From assembly GCF_037971845.1 (NCBI RefSeq), contig NZ_CP150227.1, positions 1,364,001 to 1,428,000 on the forward strand: 64,000 nt of DNA. The letters are read 5' to 3'. Under the pieces are notes generated by a model. The model saw only the letters and a program-made list of their open reading frames with translations, had not been told where the DNA came from and did no database searches. The position numbers were made by a program, and so were the translations under genes. This DNA is from Paenibacillus sp. FSL R5-0766. GTDB taxonomy: Bacteria; Bacillota; Bacilli; Paenibacillales; Paenibacillaceae. This document shows positions 8,972 to 17,828 of this stretch, in pieces. Every line of letters begins with the position of its first letter. Positions within the stretch are counted from its first letter, which is position 1.

Positions 8972-11272
8972 TTATCCAATACATTCCTCGTCATCATCAT
9001 CAGGGGAATCGGCGGAGCCGTTGGGACGGTGCATTTTACGGTATTGCCCTGGGGTATAACCCGTTTCTTTTTTGAATTTGCGGATGAAGTTTGGTGTATC
9101 CAGGTAACCGACACGCGTGATGATATCTTTTAACGGATCGGTAGTATGAAGCAGTAGTCGAATGACCTCATCCATCCGTTTCTGCCAGATATATTGGGTA
9201 AAGTTCATGCCGATCTTTTCTTTGAAAGAACGACTGAAATAGGATGAAGAGATCGTGAATTTCGATGAAATCGTACCTAAACTGAGATCATAATCAGAGA
9301 AATTGGCATCGATATAAGCCACGATTTCATCCATAAGAGAGCTTTCTTCCGTCTCGCTCTTCGCCTCGACATGGGCGCAGATTTCGGCGGCAAGGCCTGT
9401 CAGTTTTTTCTCCAAATCCTCCAACGAGTCGTAGGAAGTGATCCTTGGAAGTTGATCAACCACATGATGGATTCCAAGCTCCGAAGCGGTTTTGAGCATT
9501 GTATTCAGAATATCAAAGCAGATGCAACGCAACAGCGGTACAGATGGCATTTCGGATTTCAGGGTATTCAACGCAGTTGATACCATCTGAACTGCCACAT
9601 CATAGCTGCCTTGTTTTAAGCTCTGAACCAGCTTCAACAATACATCCTTAGGGACCCAGAAGGAAGAATCCTGTACACCGGAACCGGAAAGGTTGTTAAA
9701 GTATGTACTGCTGCCCTGTCCATGCAGCATCGATGCTTCCAGAGCGGTCGAGGCCTCGATGTAGGACTGATTCAGCTGTTTCGGATAAGTGTACCGATTG
9801 CCTATCCCGATTGCGGGCGCGACCCCGGTGTGTTCTGTCACCATCCATTGCAGTTTTTCAACGATAGGCTCCATACGGGTATTCAGGCTAACTTCATGCC
9901 CGATTTCGGCATCGAATCCCACGATAAGGGCCAATTGGTCTGCCTGTGGCAGCTCTACGCCGTAAGCATATGCAGACAACTCCGGCAGCTCCACATCGTT
10001 CATCAGCTGTATGACAGTAGGTTGCTCGGGGTTATCACCGATAGGAAAAGCATGCATTTCCCAGCCCATGATCATGACAAAATAATGGGATCGGTTAAAG
10101 CGTATGCCAAGCTTATCCGTAAACTCAGAGGGGAAATCTCCGGTGTGACCATGCTTCAGCAACATGAGCAAAATGTGATTGCGAGCATAGGGCTCCTGAA
10201 GATCTACGCGCTGACTATAATCATGCAGTGTTTTCTTAATCCATTCCAGCTCGTTGGTGGTGGAGGATGGATCAGGATCATTTTTCAACCGAATGAACTC
10301 CATTAAGTCTGAAATCGGATGGTACTGTCTTCGGGCCAACATAATGGCGAGGAACGTGCCCATCACCACCATGAAGGAGAAAACGAGAACAACAAAGGTG
10401 CGAATATGAACGATTCGGCTAAAAAATTGGTTGCTGGGCATAGCGGTCACATAAGTCCAACCCGCATCCGATTTAACGGATACAACCGAATGTGGTTCTT
10501 GATTTAAGGAGATGCTGTGCGTCCCGGGTTCAAGGGCAAACAGAGCGTTGACTTCCTGTTCAGATATGATTTCTCCCTTGTAATTGGCTGCCAGTACTTG
10601 CCCGAAATTATCGAAGATATAAGTCATCCCGTGATAGTCGCTGAGGATGGAATCAATTAGGCCCGTCAGATTGGACTCGTGAATCAGGTACATGACGGTT
10701 CCATGGGCAGGAGTATTGTTAGGTGCAATCGGTACAAGGTATGCCAGCATGGAATTGGGTATTCTGGTTCCTTGGACGACCTGCTCCGCTGGACGTATTG
10801 TGGGGGACTGTACGTTATTCAAATCCCGGATCATGTCTGTTTTGTTCCACGTAGTAAATTTGTAGCGGCCAGTGAATACATCCAGGTTCTCAGAACCTTG
10901 AGAAGAATAGATGTTATCATCTCCGCGGAAGAACAGGAATAACTCATCGATAATGGAACTGGTGGCTTTGTATTTGACCAATGCGCCGATGGATTCCCGG
11001 CTATAGTACGGATGGTGGGTCCAATACCGCGTTAACTGCTCATCGTACGCGATGCGAAAAGCGATGTCTTGTAATTCCTTCATGCGATCATCGATGACGG
11101 TTTTGGCTTGAGTGAGCTGATTGACATTGGTCTGTTCAATCTCTGAACGGAGCGTGTTCACAGCGTTGTGATAAATAATGATGGTTAAAATAACAAGAGG
11201 GATAAGGAAAATGGAGATATAGGATAGTGTGTACTTAAGCAGAAGCTTGGACTTGAAGTGATTCCATTTCAT
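8972..11272 (-). CDS. Membrane-bound AraC-family regulator with extracytoplasmic sensor
   Basis: A 766-residue regulator. A membrane segment near residues 10-35 (YTLSYISIFLIPLVILTIII) and another near 290-315 (FVVLVFSFMVVMGTFLAIML) enclose an extracytoplasmic sensing region; the C-terminal 100 residues are an AraC double helix-turn-helix (DLSLGTISSKFTISSSYFSRSFKEKIG and a second unit ending in GYTPGQYRKM). Such YesN/AraC membrane regulators usually control a nearby glycan importer (family knowledge), here the operon at 1-8.8 kb or the GH43 gene next door. The start is ATG 11272, behind GGGAGG; the longer frame to 11320 has no such site. The tail ends in an acidic run DSPDDDDEECIG. Confidence 0.9.
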   Translation of the reverse strand: MKWNHFKSKLLLKYTLSYISIFLIPLVILTIIIYHNAVNTLRSEIEQTNVNQLTQAKTVIDDRMKELQDIAFRIAYDEQLTRYWTHHPYYSRESIGALVKYKATSSIIDELFLFFRGDDNIYSSQGSENLDVFTGRYKFTTWNKTDMIRDLNNVQSPTIRPAEQVVQGTRIPNSMLAYLVPIAPNNTPAHGTVMYLIHESNLTGLIDSILSDYHGMTYIFDNFGQVLAANYKGEIISEQEVNALFALEPGTHSISLNQEPHSVVSVKSDAGWTYVTAMPSNQFFSRIVHIRTFVVLVFSFMVVMGTFLAIMLARRQYHPISDLMEFIRLKNDPDPSSTTNELEWIKKTLHDYSQRVDLQEPYARNHILLMLLKHGHTGDFPSEFTDKLGIRFNRSHYFVMIMGWEMHAFPIGDNPEQPTVIQLMNDVELPELSAYAYGVELPQADQLALIVGFDAEIGHEVSLNTRMEPIVEKLQWMVTEHTGVAPAIGIGNRYTYPKQLNQSYIEASTALEASMLHGQGSSTYFNNLSGSGVQDSSFWVPKDVLLKLVQSLKQGSYDVAVQMVSTALNTLKSEMPSVPLLRCICFDILNTMLKTASELGIHHVVDQLPRITSYDSLEDLEKKLTGLAAEICAHVEAKSETEESSLMDEIVAYIDANFSDYDLSLGTISSKFTISSSYFSRSFKEKIGMNFTQYIWQKRMDEVIRLLLHTTDPLKDIITRVGYLDTPNFIRKFKKETGYTPGQYRKMHRPNGSADSPDDDDEECIG

Positions 11273-11458
11273 ATCTGCAACCTCCCGTTTTCTTTCGTGC
11301 TGCAGCGATAGCGCTCTCATATGGGCAGTGAAGTTATTGCCAAGATGGGAGCTGCTGGGGTGTTCCTTCTAAAAATACTAGGAGAACTTCTCTAATAAAG
11401 CAATGGTTCTTTTATAAATTCCAGTGCAATCCGTAAGAAAGATATAGCTATAGCAAAA

Positions 11459-11529
11459 TCCCCTCAAAGTTCACTCATTTCCTTATGCTACCACACAAGG
11501 CTTTTCAAAGAGTATCTACTTTAAGGGGA
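11459..11529. promoter_or_regulatory. Inverted repeat in the 314-bp gap between the regulator and the GH43 gene
   Basis: The gap 11273-11586 has no ORF with a ribosome binding site. It holds a 12-base inverted repeat with one mismatch (TCCCCTCAAAGT at 11459 and ACTTTAAGGGGA at 11518) and an AT-rich tract near 11535-11570. It could include the promoter of the minus-strand regulator or an operator, but I cannot assign it. Confidence 0.3.
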
Positions 11530-11586
11530 TGATTTTAGCTGATCATATATTATATTTTCTATTACTGAATATAGGAGTTAAAACGA

Positions 11587-13104
11587 TTATTCGTCCAGAG
11601 GTTCATAGTCAAACCAATCGTAACTTGCAGGCGTACACTCCCCCGATGGAGCATAAGCGTACATGGCGATCATCACACCTGTGAAACCACTTGCCACTTC
11701 GGTAGATAACAGATGTGTTTCTCCTGAACCCACTTCGATGGCATCGGATGAACCTTGCTGGTAGAGGAACGTGAAGTGATTACGGTCAGCCTTGATTTGT
11801 AATACAACCGGCCCCTTGTCACAGTTAAGCGCCTGTTCGGTTCGCAGAGAGCCGACGGTTCGCCGCAATACGATTTTCTTCTGCCCATCGACCTGTGTTA
11901 CAGCCAAATCGTAATGATATTTATCATTCATAAATAAGGTTATTCCAGCTTCCTCACCGTTCGCATTTGGCTCATAACGCAGCTCGGTTGCCATATTGCA
12001 TAAGAAATGGCTCAATCGACGCCCGACAAAGGCTGGATTTTGTCCATCATCGAGTGAAACCGAATGACCACGAAGGATGAGCTGCCCGGGATTTTCAGTG
12101 AGCGTCCAACTACCCGGAGCCGGATTACGTAAGAAGATCCAGTTCATGCCTAATGATGGCTCGTCAAAATCATCCCGAATAGCCTGGGGCGACCAAGGGT
12201 GCTCAGCCAGCAAAGGCCCAGTCATCTCCTGCTCAATATGTCCGTCCACGCCGATCATCGGCCAACCGGTATCCGTCCAAGTGACAGGTGCCAGGAACGT
12301 TTCACGTCCCAAATGGTGCCGCATGGGGTAACCTGCTGGACGGATTCCAAGAGATACGGCCCACCAGCTTCCATCCTGGATTTGGACAAGGTCTGCATGA
12401 CCGGTTGCATGAATGCTGGATTTCATGCTCCGATTGGACAGAATCGGATTATGTGGACACGGATCAAATGGTCCGTATGGCTCTGTGCTCCGAGCAATGG
12501 TCTCCATATGACCATACTCGGTTCCACCTTCGGCGATCATCAGATAGTAGAGGCCATTTATTTTATACATGTGGGGAGCTTCGGGTGCTGCTCCTCCGGT
12601 TCCAGTCCAGATCAATCGGCTATCGGTTAGTCTGGCTCCGGTCGTGATGTCTATCTCGCACTGATAGATGCCCTCACCTTCATCGCCGTTACAGGCCGTT
12701 TGAAAATACACATGTCCATCTTCATCGAAGAGAAAAGAGGGATCAATGCCGCCCTGATCAACAAAAATCGGAGCAGACCATGGTCCCTCGGGTTTGATAC
12801 TACGTACATAAAAATTTCCGCCGCCGCTGACATTGGTTGTTGTCATATAGAACCAGCCATCATGGTGCCGGAGTGTTGGGGCAAAAATGCCGCCAGAGCT
12901 ACCTGCGTTCGCTAGAGGGAGTTGCTCAGTTGTTGTGAGGACATGGCCGATCTGTTGCCAGTTCACAAGGTCTTTACTGTGGAAGATGGGCACACCAGGG
13001 AAATATTCAAAGGTACTGGTTACCAGATAATAGTCTTCATCTACACGGCAGATACTTGGATCTGGATAAAACCCCGGAATGACCGGATTGGTATATTTCA
13101 TCAT
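11587..13104 (-). CDS. GH43 glycosidase, beta-xylosidase/alpha-L-arabinofuranosidase type
   Basis: A 505-residue two-domain enzyme without a signal peptide. The N-terminal five-bladed propeller opens with NPVIPGFYPDPSICRV (catalytic base Asp in YPDPS) and DYYLVTSTFEYFPGVPIFHSKDLVNW; GGIDPSFLFDEDG holds the pKa-modulating Asp, and APEAPHMYKINGLYYLM the general acid Glu. The C-terminal 190 residues form a concanavalin-like domain (AIRDDFDEPSLGMNWIFLRNP), as in XynB-type GH43 enzymes. It should trim short xylo- or arabino-oligosaccharides in the cytoplasm. The first ATG follows AGGAG closely; the ATG three bases later is equally possible. It is divergent from an AraC regulator, its likely controller. 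Confidence 0.9.
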   Translation of the reverse strand: MMKYTNPVIPGFYPDPSICRVDEDYYLVTSTFEYFPGVPIFHSKDLVNWQQIGHVLTTTEQLPLANAGSSGGIFAPTLRHHDGWFYMTTTNVSGGGNFYVRSIKPEGPWSAPIFVDQGGIDPSFLFDEDGHVYFQTACNGDEGEGIYQCEIDITTGARLTDSRLIWTGTGGAAPEAPHMYKINGLYYLMIAEGGTEYGHMETIARSTEPYGPFDPCPHNPILSNRSMKSSIHATGHADLVQIQDGSWWAVSLGIRPAGYPMRHHLGRETFLAPVTWTDTGWPMIGVDGHIEQEMTGPLLAEHPWSPQAIRDDFDEPSLGMNWIFLRNPAPGSWTLTENPGQLILRGHSVSLDDGQNPAFVGRRLSHFLCNMATELRYEPNANGEEAGITLFMNDKYHYDLAVTQVDGQKKIVLRRTVGSLRTEQALNCDKGPVVLQIKADRNHFTFLYQQGSSDAIEVGSGETHLLSTEVASGFTGVMIAMYAYAPSGECTPASYDWFDYEPLDE

Positions 13105-13174
13105 TTATGCTCCTATTCATTGTGAGAGTTTAGTATGAATCTGGACACATTGAAAATCCCTGTTACAAGGCGAA

Positions 13175-13189
13175 TTATAACGCTTATAA
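13175..13189. promoter_or_regulatory. Palindromic element between GH43 and AraC genes
   Basis: TTATAACGCTTATAA lies near the middle of the 167-bp divergent intergenic region. It is a near-symmetric AT-rich site and a candidate operator for the AraC-type regulator that starts just to the right. It lacks the outer TG/CA of a normal cre site. Confidence 0.35.
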
Positions 13190-13271
13190 GTATATGGAAC
13201 CTTGATTTTTCGGTCCTGGAATAGCATGATATAGACATTCAACCCAACATGGTTTGCGGAGGGGAATGCTT

Positions 13272-14138
13272 TTGAGTAATGCATATTTGAGATGGTTTAC
13301 TTCAGATCATCAACAATTTCCGTTTTTTATTCAGTACGGTGGACATGTTGAGGACATGGAGCTTCATAATCATATGGATTTTACGGAACTTGTGATTGTC
13401 CTGAATGGTCATGCAACTCATGTGGTGAACACCGAAGAATTTTTTATCAAAAAAGGAAACGCGTTTGTGATTAATGGCGACACTCATCATGCGTATAAAG
13501 ACCCTCATGATTTTAGGATCTGTAACATTATGTTCAGTCCCGAGATGCTTGCTTCGGCTGGGCCCGATCTGAGAAAATCTAACGGCTTCCAGGCGCTGTT
13601 TGTTTTGGAACCGTTTTATCGTAATATTCACTCCTTTCCGAGTAAATTGGCGTTATCCATTTCCAGTCTGGAGTATGTAGAATCACTGATATCGTTCATG
13701 ATTGAGGAGTATCAGAGTAAACAGCAAGGGTATCAGACGATGTTGATCTCACGTCTTACGGAGATGGTTGTTTATTTGTCGAGGCAGTATGATACACAGG
13801 AAAAAGGGATCGAAGGTAATAATCTGATGCATCTGGCAAATGCCATTTCATTTATTGAAGATCATTATCTTGAGCCGCTGTCGCTAGAGGATATTGCGGG
13901 GAAGTCGAATATCTCAATAAGGCATCTGAACCGGATTTTCCGATCCTATTATCAGATGACCCCGATCTCTTATCTGCAAAAGTTGCGTCTGGAGAAGGCG
14001 TGTCATTTGTTGAAAAACGGGAATATGTCCATCACGGAAATATCGTATGAATGTGGATTTAACGACAGTAATTATTTCACCCGCCAGTTTAAGAAAGCCT
14101 TTGGCAAGTCTCCCAAAACATACAGGCAGACTCATTAA
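13272..14138 (+). CDS. AraC-family transcriptional regulator with cupin-type sensor domain
   Basis: A regulator of about 288 residues. The N-terminal half is a sugar-sensing cupin (HNHMDFTELVIVLNGHATHVV, FIKKGNAFVINGDTHHAYKD), and the last 100 residues are the two helix-turn-helix units (LSLEDIAGKSNISIRHLNRIFRSYYQMTPISYLQKLRL and ITEISYECGFNDSNYFTRQFKKAFGKSPKTYR). GGAGGGG at 13258 is 7 bases before TTG 13272, the start chosen here; ATG 13266 sits almost on top of the ribosome binding site. It is divergent from the GH43 gene and probably activates it with xylan or arabinan breakdown products (inference). Confidence 0.9.
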   Translation: MSNAYLRWFTSDHQQFPFFIQYGGHVEDMELHNHMDFTELVIVLNGHATHVVNTEEFFIKKGNAFVINGDTHHAYKDPHDFRICNIMFSPEMLASAGPDLRKSNGFQALFVLEPFYRNIHSFPSKLALSISSLEYVESLISFMIEEYQSKQQGYQTMLISRLTEMVVYLSRQYDTQEKGIEGNNLMHLANAISFIEDHYLEPLSLEDIAGKSNISIRHLNRIFRSYYQMTPISYLQKLRLEKACHLLKNGNMSITEISYECGFNDSNYFTRQFKKAFGKSPKTYRQTH

Positions 14139-14163
14139 TACATGACTGAATAAAAAAACAAAA

Positions 14164-14188
14164 TAGGGCCTCCTCATAGGGAGGTCCT
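14164..14188. terminator. Hairpin between convergent AraC and YdeI-like genes
   Basis: AGGGCCTCC and GGGAGGTCCT form a stem with a short loop. The A-rich run just left of it (14153-14167) becomes a T-run on the minus strand, so it best ends the YdeI-like transcript, and it may also stop the regulator transcript. Confidence 0.65.
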
Positions 14189-14216
14189 GTCTGCTGTCTC
14201 AGGGAAAAGGGGGAAT

Positions 14217-14786
14217 TCAATAGTCCAAAAGCCGTCCGTTGTCATGCCACTGACCGTACATTTTATTCTCCTTTGTGTTGGTTATGAACTTATCCAATCT
14301 GCTCTGGAATAATGCTGGCTGTTTCTTGACACTTTGGATCGTATCGATCCGAACGTTTTGGTACAGGGTAGGAAAGGACATGAAATTTGCATAAACCTGA
14401 TGGTCTTCTTTCAGCCTTTGTTCGATCACACCATCAATTATGAAAGCAGTCGGCTCCATAACAGGAAGAACCTGTCTACCCTCGTCATGCATGAAGCCCA
14501 ACTTTTCAAGACGACGGACACGTTCCTTGTTCAATTCAGTCCATGAGCTGCGTTTACTTCTAGGAGATAATCTCTGTGCTAATTGAGTCTCGGATATTTT
14601 CTTTTTGACTCCATCGATCCAGCCAAAGCACAGCGACTCCTCAACCACGTCCAAATACAGCAGGGTATTTGGCACGGGTTTTATGCTTATCATTACCCAG
14701 CAAGATTTCTCGACTTTTCCATGCGTCTGCAACCAATTTCTCAATTCATCCCTCGACGTCACGGGGATACAATGTACATTTTCCAT
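14217..14786 (-). CDS. YdeI/OmpD-associated family protein
   Basis: A 189-residue cytoplasmic protein of the YdeI/OmpD-associated family. Supporting phrases are RNWLQTHGKVEKSCWVMI, YLDVVEESLCFGWIDGVKKK and RLSPRSKRSSWTELNKERVRRL, the core of the family, whose biochemical role is not settled. The start lies 11 bases after the stop of the DinB gene, so the two are likely to be read from one message. The ribosome binding site is weak, which fits translational coupling. Confidence 0.85.
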   Translation of the reverse strand: MENVHCIPVTSRDELRNWLQTHGKVEKSCWVMISIKPVPNTLLYLDVVEESLCFGWIDGVKKKISETQLAQRLSPRSKRSSWTELNKERVRRLEKLGFMHDEGRQVLPVMEPTAFIIDGVIEQRLKEDHQVYANFMSFPTLYQNVRIDTIQSVKKQPALFQSRLDKFITNTKENKMYGQWHDNGRLLDY

Positions 14787-14797
14787 CCGATTATCAA

Positions 14798-15307
14798 CTA
14801 TACTTGAGCCGGTTCCTGATACCAGAAGAGTGAATAGTCATTCATGATGGAGTCATGCCCCAATTGACGCAGCATGGTAGAAACATTGCCTCGATGATAG
14901 GTTCCGTGGTTAACCACATGGATGACGATGTCCGATAAGCTGGTTTCGCGAACTCCTGCAAATGGATTATCGAGTAGAATAGTTTGCTCCAGATCAGCTT
15001 GTCCTCGTAACCACTCACTGTATTGTGCCGACAGGTCGGTAAAACATTGGATGTACTCATCCACAGAATCGTGAATTTCACTATTGAGTGGTATGCATGC
15101 TTGCAGTGCCTCGGGCATACCAGTGCCATTCAATACCTCGTACCACATTTTATCTACTGCGTAGATATGGCTGAGTGCGTGAGCAATGGTTGGAAATGAA
15201 CTGTTCACTTCCTGACTCAGTACAGAAGAGGGCAGTTCCTTGATTCTGCCCAGGATGGTTTGGTTGGCCCATGTGTGGTAGTTATACATTTGTTCCGGAT
15301 GATTCAT
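14798..15307 (-). CDS. DinB family protein
   Basis: A 169-residue four-helix DinB/YfiT-like protein. The expected metal-binding His residues are visible: HALSHIYAVDKMWYEVL in the second helix and DIVIHVVNHGTYHRGNV in the third (an HxxxH pair). Family members are metal-dependent and include thiol S-transferases, but this one cannot be assigned a substrate. It follows a WYL regulator on the same strand, separated by a clear terminator, and is followed by the YdeI-like gene. Confidence 0.9.
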   Translation of the reverse strand: MNHPEQMYNYHTWANQTILGRIKELPSSVLSQEVNSSFPTIAHALSHIYAVDKMWYEVLNGTGMPEALQACIPLNSEIHDSVDEYIQCFTDLSAQYSEWLRGQADLEQTILLDNPFAGVRETSLSDIVIHVVNHGTYHRGNVSTMLRQLGHDSIMNDYSLFWYQEPAQV

Positions 15308-15370
15308 TGATGATCGTCTCCTTTAATTTGGCTATAGATTGGGTTAACTTACTGAGATGATTATAAAAAA

Positions 15371-15400
15371 AGAAGTATGACAACAGCGTGTCATACTTCT
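15371..15400 (-). terminator. Intrinsic terminator overlapping the end of the WYL gene
   Basis: AGAAGTATGACA and TGTCATACTTCT form a perfect 12-bp stem with a 6-base loop. On the minus strand it is followed by a T-rich run (complement of 15361-15370). The stem includes the last codons of the WYL regulator gene, so that gene and the DinB gene should be separate transcripts. Confidence 0.8.
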
Positions 15401-16341
15401 TCATAGAGCTTAAGTGCGTTTCGAAGTTGTTCTTTCAGGATGTCTCTTAATTCAATCGGTTCAAGCACCTCGGCGCCACTGCCCAAACTAAGTAGAAAGG
15501 ACCATAACCACTTGGCTTGTAACGGTTGATGAACCTGGATACGCATCGTCATACTTCCATCCTCGTGAAATTGCTTATCTGCCTGTTGAAAATGATCCAT
15601 GGCTTCCGCGAGCGCTTCCGGGTTCACCCGAAATACCACATCACTTACCTGATCTTGCCATGACGGATCTGACACAACCGTCTCTTGGGGAAGCTCAAGG
15701 TGGGGTTGGAAGTGTTCCGATGTCAGTTGCACGTTCATCATCCGGGACAGTCGGAACTCGCGATAATCCTGCCGTGTCTGGCAAAATCCATATACATACC
15801 AATTACGATATTTAAAATGGAGTCTTACCGGTTCCAGATGGCGGGGTGTATGTTCATTCTTTGTATTGATGTAGTCAAAACGGACAACCTGATGATCCGT
15901 AATACCTTTACGCAGATGAGGAAGGGCATCCGGTTCTGTTCGGCGAGTCTCCAGATCCACCGATAGACTTGAGGTTTGATGCTCCGGTCCAATCGTTTGC
16001 AGACGTTCAATCGTGCCTTGTGCACGTTCATCTTCGAATACTGTGGATAGACTACTCAGGACCGTGATCAGGGAATCCACATCATAAGAACCGAGCAAGC
16101 TTTTATCCATCTTGTATCCGTCCATCATGCCGTAGCCGCCTTTGAGTCCCTGATGGGAGACGACCGGGAAGCCGGCGGCACAGATCACATCAATATCCCG
16201 ATAGATCGTTCTTGGGGACACCTGAAACTCTTCCGCCAAGGTGGAAGCAGACAATACTTCGTGGTTCAGCAGTTTGTATATGATTGAGATTAATCGCTCC
16301 AATTTCAAAAGGTATCCCCGCCCGTTATTCCATTTTGTCAT
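15391..16341 (-). CDS. WYL-domain transcriptional regulator (YafY type)
   Basis: A 316-residue regulator. The N-terminal helix-turn-helix is of HTH_11 type (LERLISIIYKLLNHEVLSASTLAEEFQVSPRTIYRDIDVICAAGFPVVSHQG), and the WYL domain spans about 135-225 (VRFDYINTKNEHTPRHLEPVRLHFKYRNWYVYGFCQTRQDYREFRLSRM), followed by the WCX tail. Such proteins sense ligands or nucleic acids through the WYL domain. The ATG used has a poor ribosome binding site; a TTG about 11 codons inside is possible. The DinB gene is the likely target, as pairs of YafY-type regulators and DinB proteins are common (family knowledge). Confidence 0.9.
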   Translation of the reverse strand: MTKWNNGRGYLLKLERLISIIYKLLNHEVLSASTLAEEFQVSPRTIYRDIDVICAAGFPVVSHQGLKGGYGMMDGYKMDKSLLGSYDVDSLITVLSSLSTVFEDERAQGTIERLQTIGPEHQTSSLSVDLETRRTEPDALPHLRKGITDHQVVRFDYINTKNEHTPRHLEPVRLHFKYRNWYVYGFCQTRQDYREFRLSRMMNVQLTSEHFQPHLELPQETVVSDPSWQDQVSDVVFRVNPEALAEAMDHFQQADKQFHEDGSMTMRIQVHQPLQAKWLWSFLLSLGSGAEVLEPIELRDILKEQLRNALKLYEEV

Positions 16342-16470
16342 TACAGGCCATTATTATATCACGCCGGGGTAAACAACATGGAGGATTACAGAGGGTCTAT
16401 AGGAGTCATACCATCCAGTATGTTTTGTTCCAACATGATTGGACAAGTTCTTCGGTGTGATGAAACAAAA

Positions 16471-16494
16471 AAAGAGTGCTGGATAGCACTCTTT
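16471..16494 (-). terminator. Intrinsic terminator for the ArsR-type gene
   Basis: AAAGAGTGCT and AGCACTCTTT form a 10-bp stem with a GGAT loop. The A-run just before it (16464-16473) is the T-run on the minus strand, about 85 bases after the regulator's stop codon. Confidence 0.8.
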
Positions 16495-16579
16495 CGAAGA
16501 CACATGATTGTCGTTGTGTTGAACAGTTACGTTAGCAGATCGGTCGAACTTCATATCGAGTGAATAGTCAGAGCCGGCT

Positions 16580-17497
16580 CTACTCTTCTTGCACGTTATA
16601 GAGAACCCGAGCGAGCAGATTCTGTCCATAGTTACCAAAGTTTTTACCAAAGATCGTTAAGCCCCGTTTGTTCAAAGGTTCGTCCGTAACCGCAATGCGG
16701 AAGTGAATATCGCTTTTGTAATCCAGCCCAATCTGGTCCAACGTCACATCCGAGATGCGGCATCCGTCGATATAGCTGCCTTCCTGTGTAATCCGGATCA
16801 GCTTCAGCATGCCGTACTGATTCAAGTGCGGAGGCCACCATTCCGGATTAAAGGTACCGCGTGTATTGCCAAAATCCCCCGGACTTGTCCAGCAGCCAAT
16901 CTCAATCCCATTGACATAGAAGTAAATATCCGAAGGGTAATTGTCACAAAAGCCAGGGGCCTCTGATCCCAGTTCCATCGACAACTGAATTTCGCTAAAG
17001 GACTGATTAGGTTTGAGATAGTTTGGAATCCGATACTCGAGATAACCTTCAGCCAGCCAGATCATCTCCGCATCAATTCGCAGTGGATCAGCAAAGTACC
17101 GCGGATCATCGAACTCTCCAACAATGCTGTCCCGGGTAGCGAGACCACATGTAGGTGCAGCCTGATAATCGCTGTAATGACCGACCTGAATTTCCACCTC
17201 ATAACGATTGTTAATCTCTTGTGAACGCAGATCAACCATCAATTTTTCCTCATTGAGATAACATATCTTCTGAATTCCATGTTTGCCAACGGCGGTGTTG
17301 ATCTCGATCAATCCGCTCTCTTCAAGCTTCTTGATATGCATCGTGATAGCGCCATTGCTCAGTCCAAGCTTGGTTGCAAGATCATTGAGATTAAGACTTT
17401 GGTTCTTGGCCAGCAGCTCGATGATCTGAATCCGGATTTCCGAACTGAGCGCTTTGAAGATATTCACACCCGACATCAGATCTTTAATATAAATCAT
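16580..17497 (-). CDS. ArsR-family winged-helix regulator with large C-terminal ligand domain
   Basis: A regulator of 305 residues. Residues about 1-75 are a winged helix of ArsR type (VNIFKALSSEIRIQIIELLAKNQSLNLNDLATKLGLSNGAITMHIKKLEESGLI). The remaining 220 residues are a beta-rich domain (EIQLSMELGSEAPGFCDNYPSDIYFYVNGIEIGCWTSPGDFG), long for ArsR proteins and probably the sugar or effector sensor (inference). The start is ATG 17497, behind AAAGGAAA; a longer frame to 17551 lacks such a site. It is divergent from the arabinan operon, separated by a region full of AT palindromes, so it probably controls that operon and itself. Confidence 0.85.
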   Translation of the reverse strand: MIYIKDLMSGVNIFKALSSEIRIQIIELLAKNQSLNLNDLATKLGLSNGAITMHIKKLEESGLIEINTAVGKHGIQKICYLNEEKLMVDLRSQEINNRYEVEIQVGHYSDYQAAPTCGLATRDSIVGEFDDPRYFADPLRIDAEMIWLAEGYLEYRIPNYLKPNQSFSEIQLSMELGSEAPGFCDNYPSDIYFYVNGIEIGCWTSPGDFGNTRGTFNPEWWPPHLNQYGMLKLIRITQEGSYIDGCRISDVTLDQIGLDYKSDIHFRIAVTDEPLNKRGLTIFGKNFGNYGQNLLARVLYNVQEE

Positions 17498-17649
17498 AGG
17501 TGGATTTCCTTTCCCCGTTCTGAACAAAGTCTTCGACACAGACATTTGCACATTTATATGTTTTATTTCAGATAATTATAAATCATTCCCTCATGGAAGG
17601 GAAGGGTGGAGAAATAGAAGCCAAAACCCTTGTATATAGCGCAAATACG

Positions 17650-17668
17650 AAAATATAATCTATATTTT
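17650..17668. promoter_or_regulatory. AT palindrome 1 upstream of the arabinan operon
   Basis: AAAATATA and TATATTTT are perfect inverted repeats around a 3-base centre. The site lies between the ArsR-type gene and the arabinanase promoter, and is a candidate operator of the regulator. Confidence 0.45.
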
Positions 17669-17708
17669 GTCCACTATTCCGGTTAAAATAAGTGTTAATC
17701 AGTTCACA

Positions 17709-17723
17709 TATATTTGAAATATA
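17709..17723. promoter_or_regulatory. AT palindrome 2 just upstream of the -35 box
   Basis: TATATTT G AAATATA is a perfect 7-1-7 palindrome ending 3 bases before the -35 box at 17727. A winged-helix repressor bound here would block RNA polymerase (inference). Confidence 0.5.
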
Positions 17724-17726
17724 CCA

Positions 17727-17755
17727 TTGAAATGTAATGTAACCGCTTTTATAAT
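17727..17755 (+). promoter_or_regulatory. SigA-type promoter of the arabinan operon with a cre-like site in its spacer
   Basis: TTGAAA (17727-17732) and a perfect TATAAT (17750-17755) are separated by 17 bases. TGTAACCGCTTTTA at 17738-17751 matches the CcpA box (cre) except for one core base and overlaps the -10 box, so catabolite repression by CcpA is likely. The gene start is about 75 bases downstream. Confidence 0.7.
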
Positions 17756-17828
17756 CCTATTATACCTAAATTGATTCAATACTTCATGAACCTAATTAAC
17801 CATTTGAACAGGAAAGGTGGAGTTTGGT

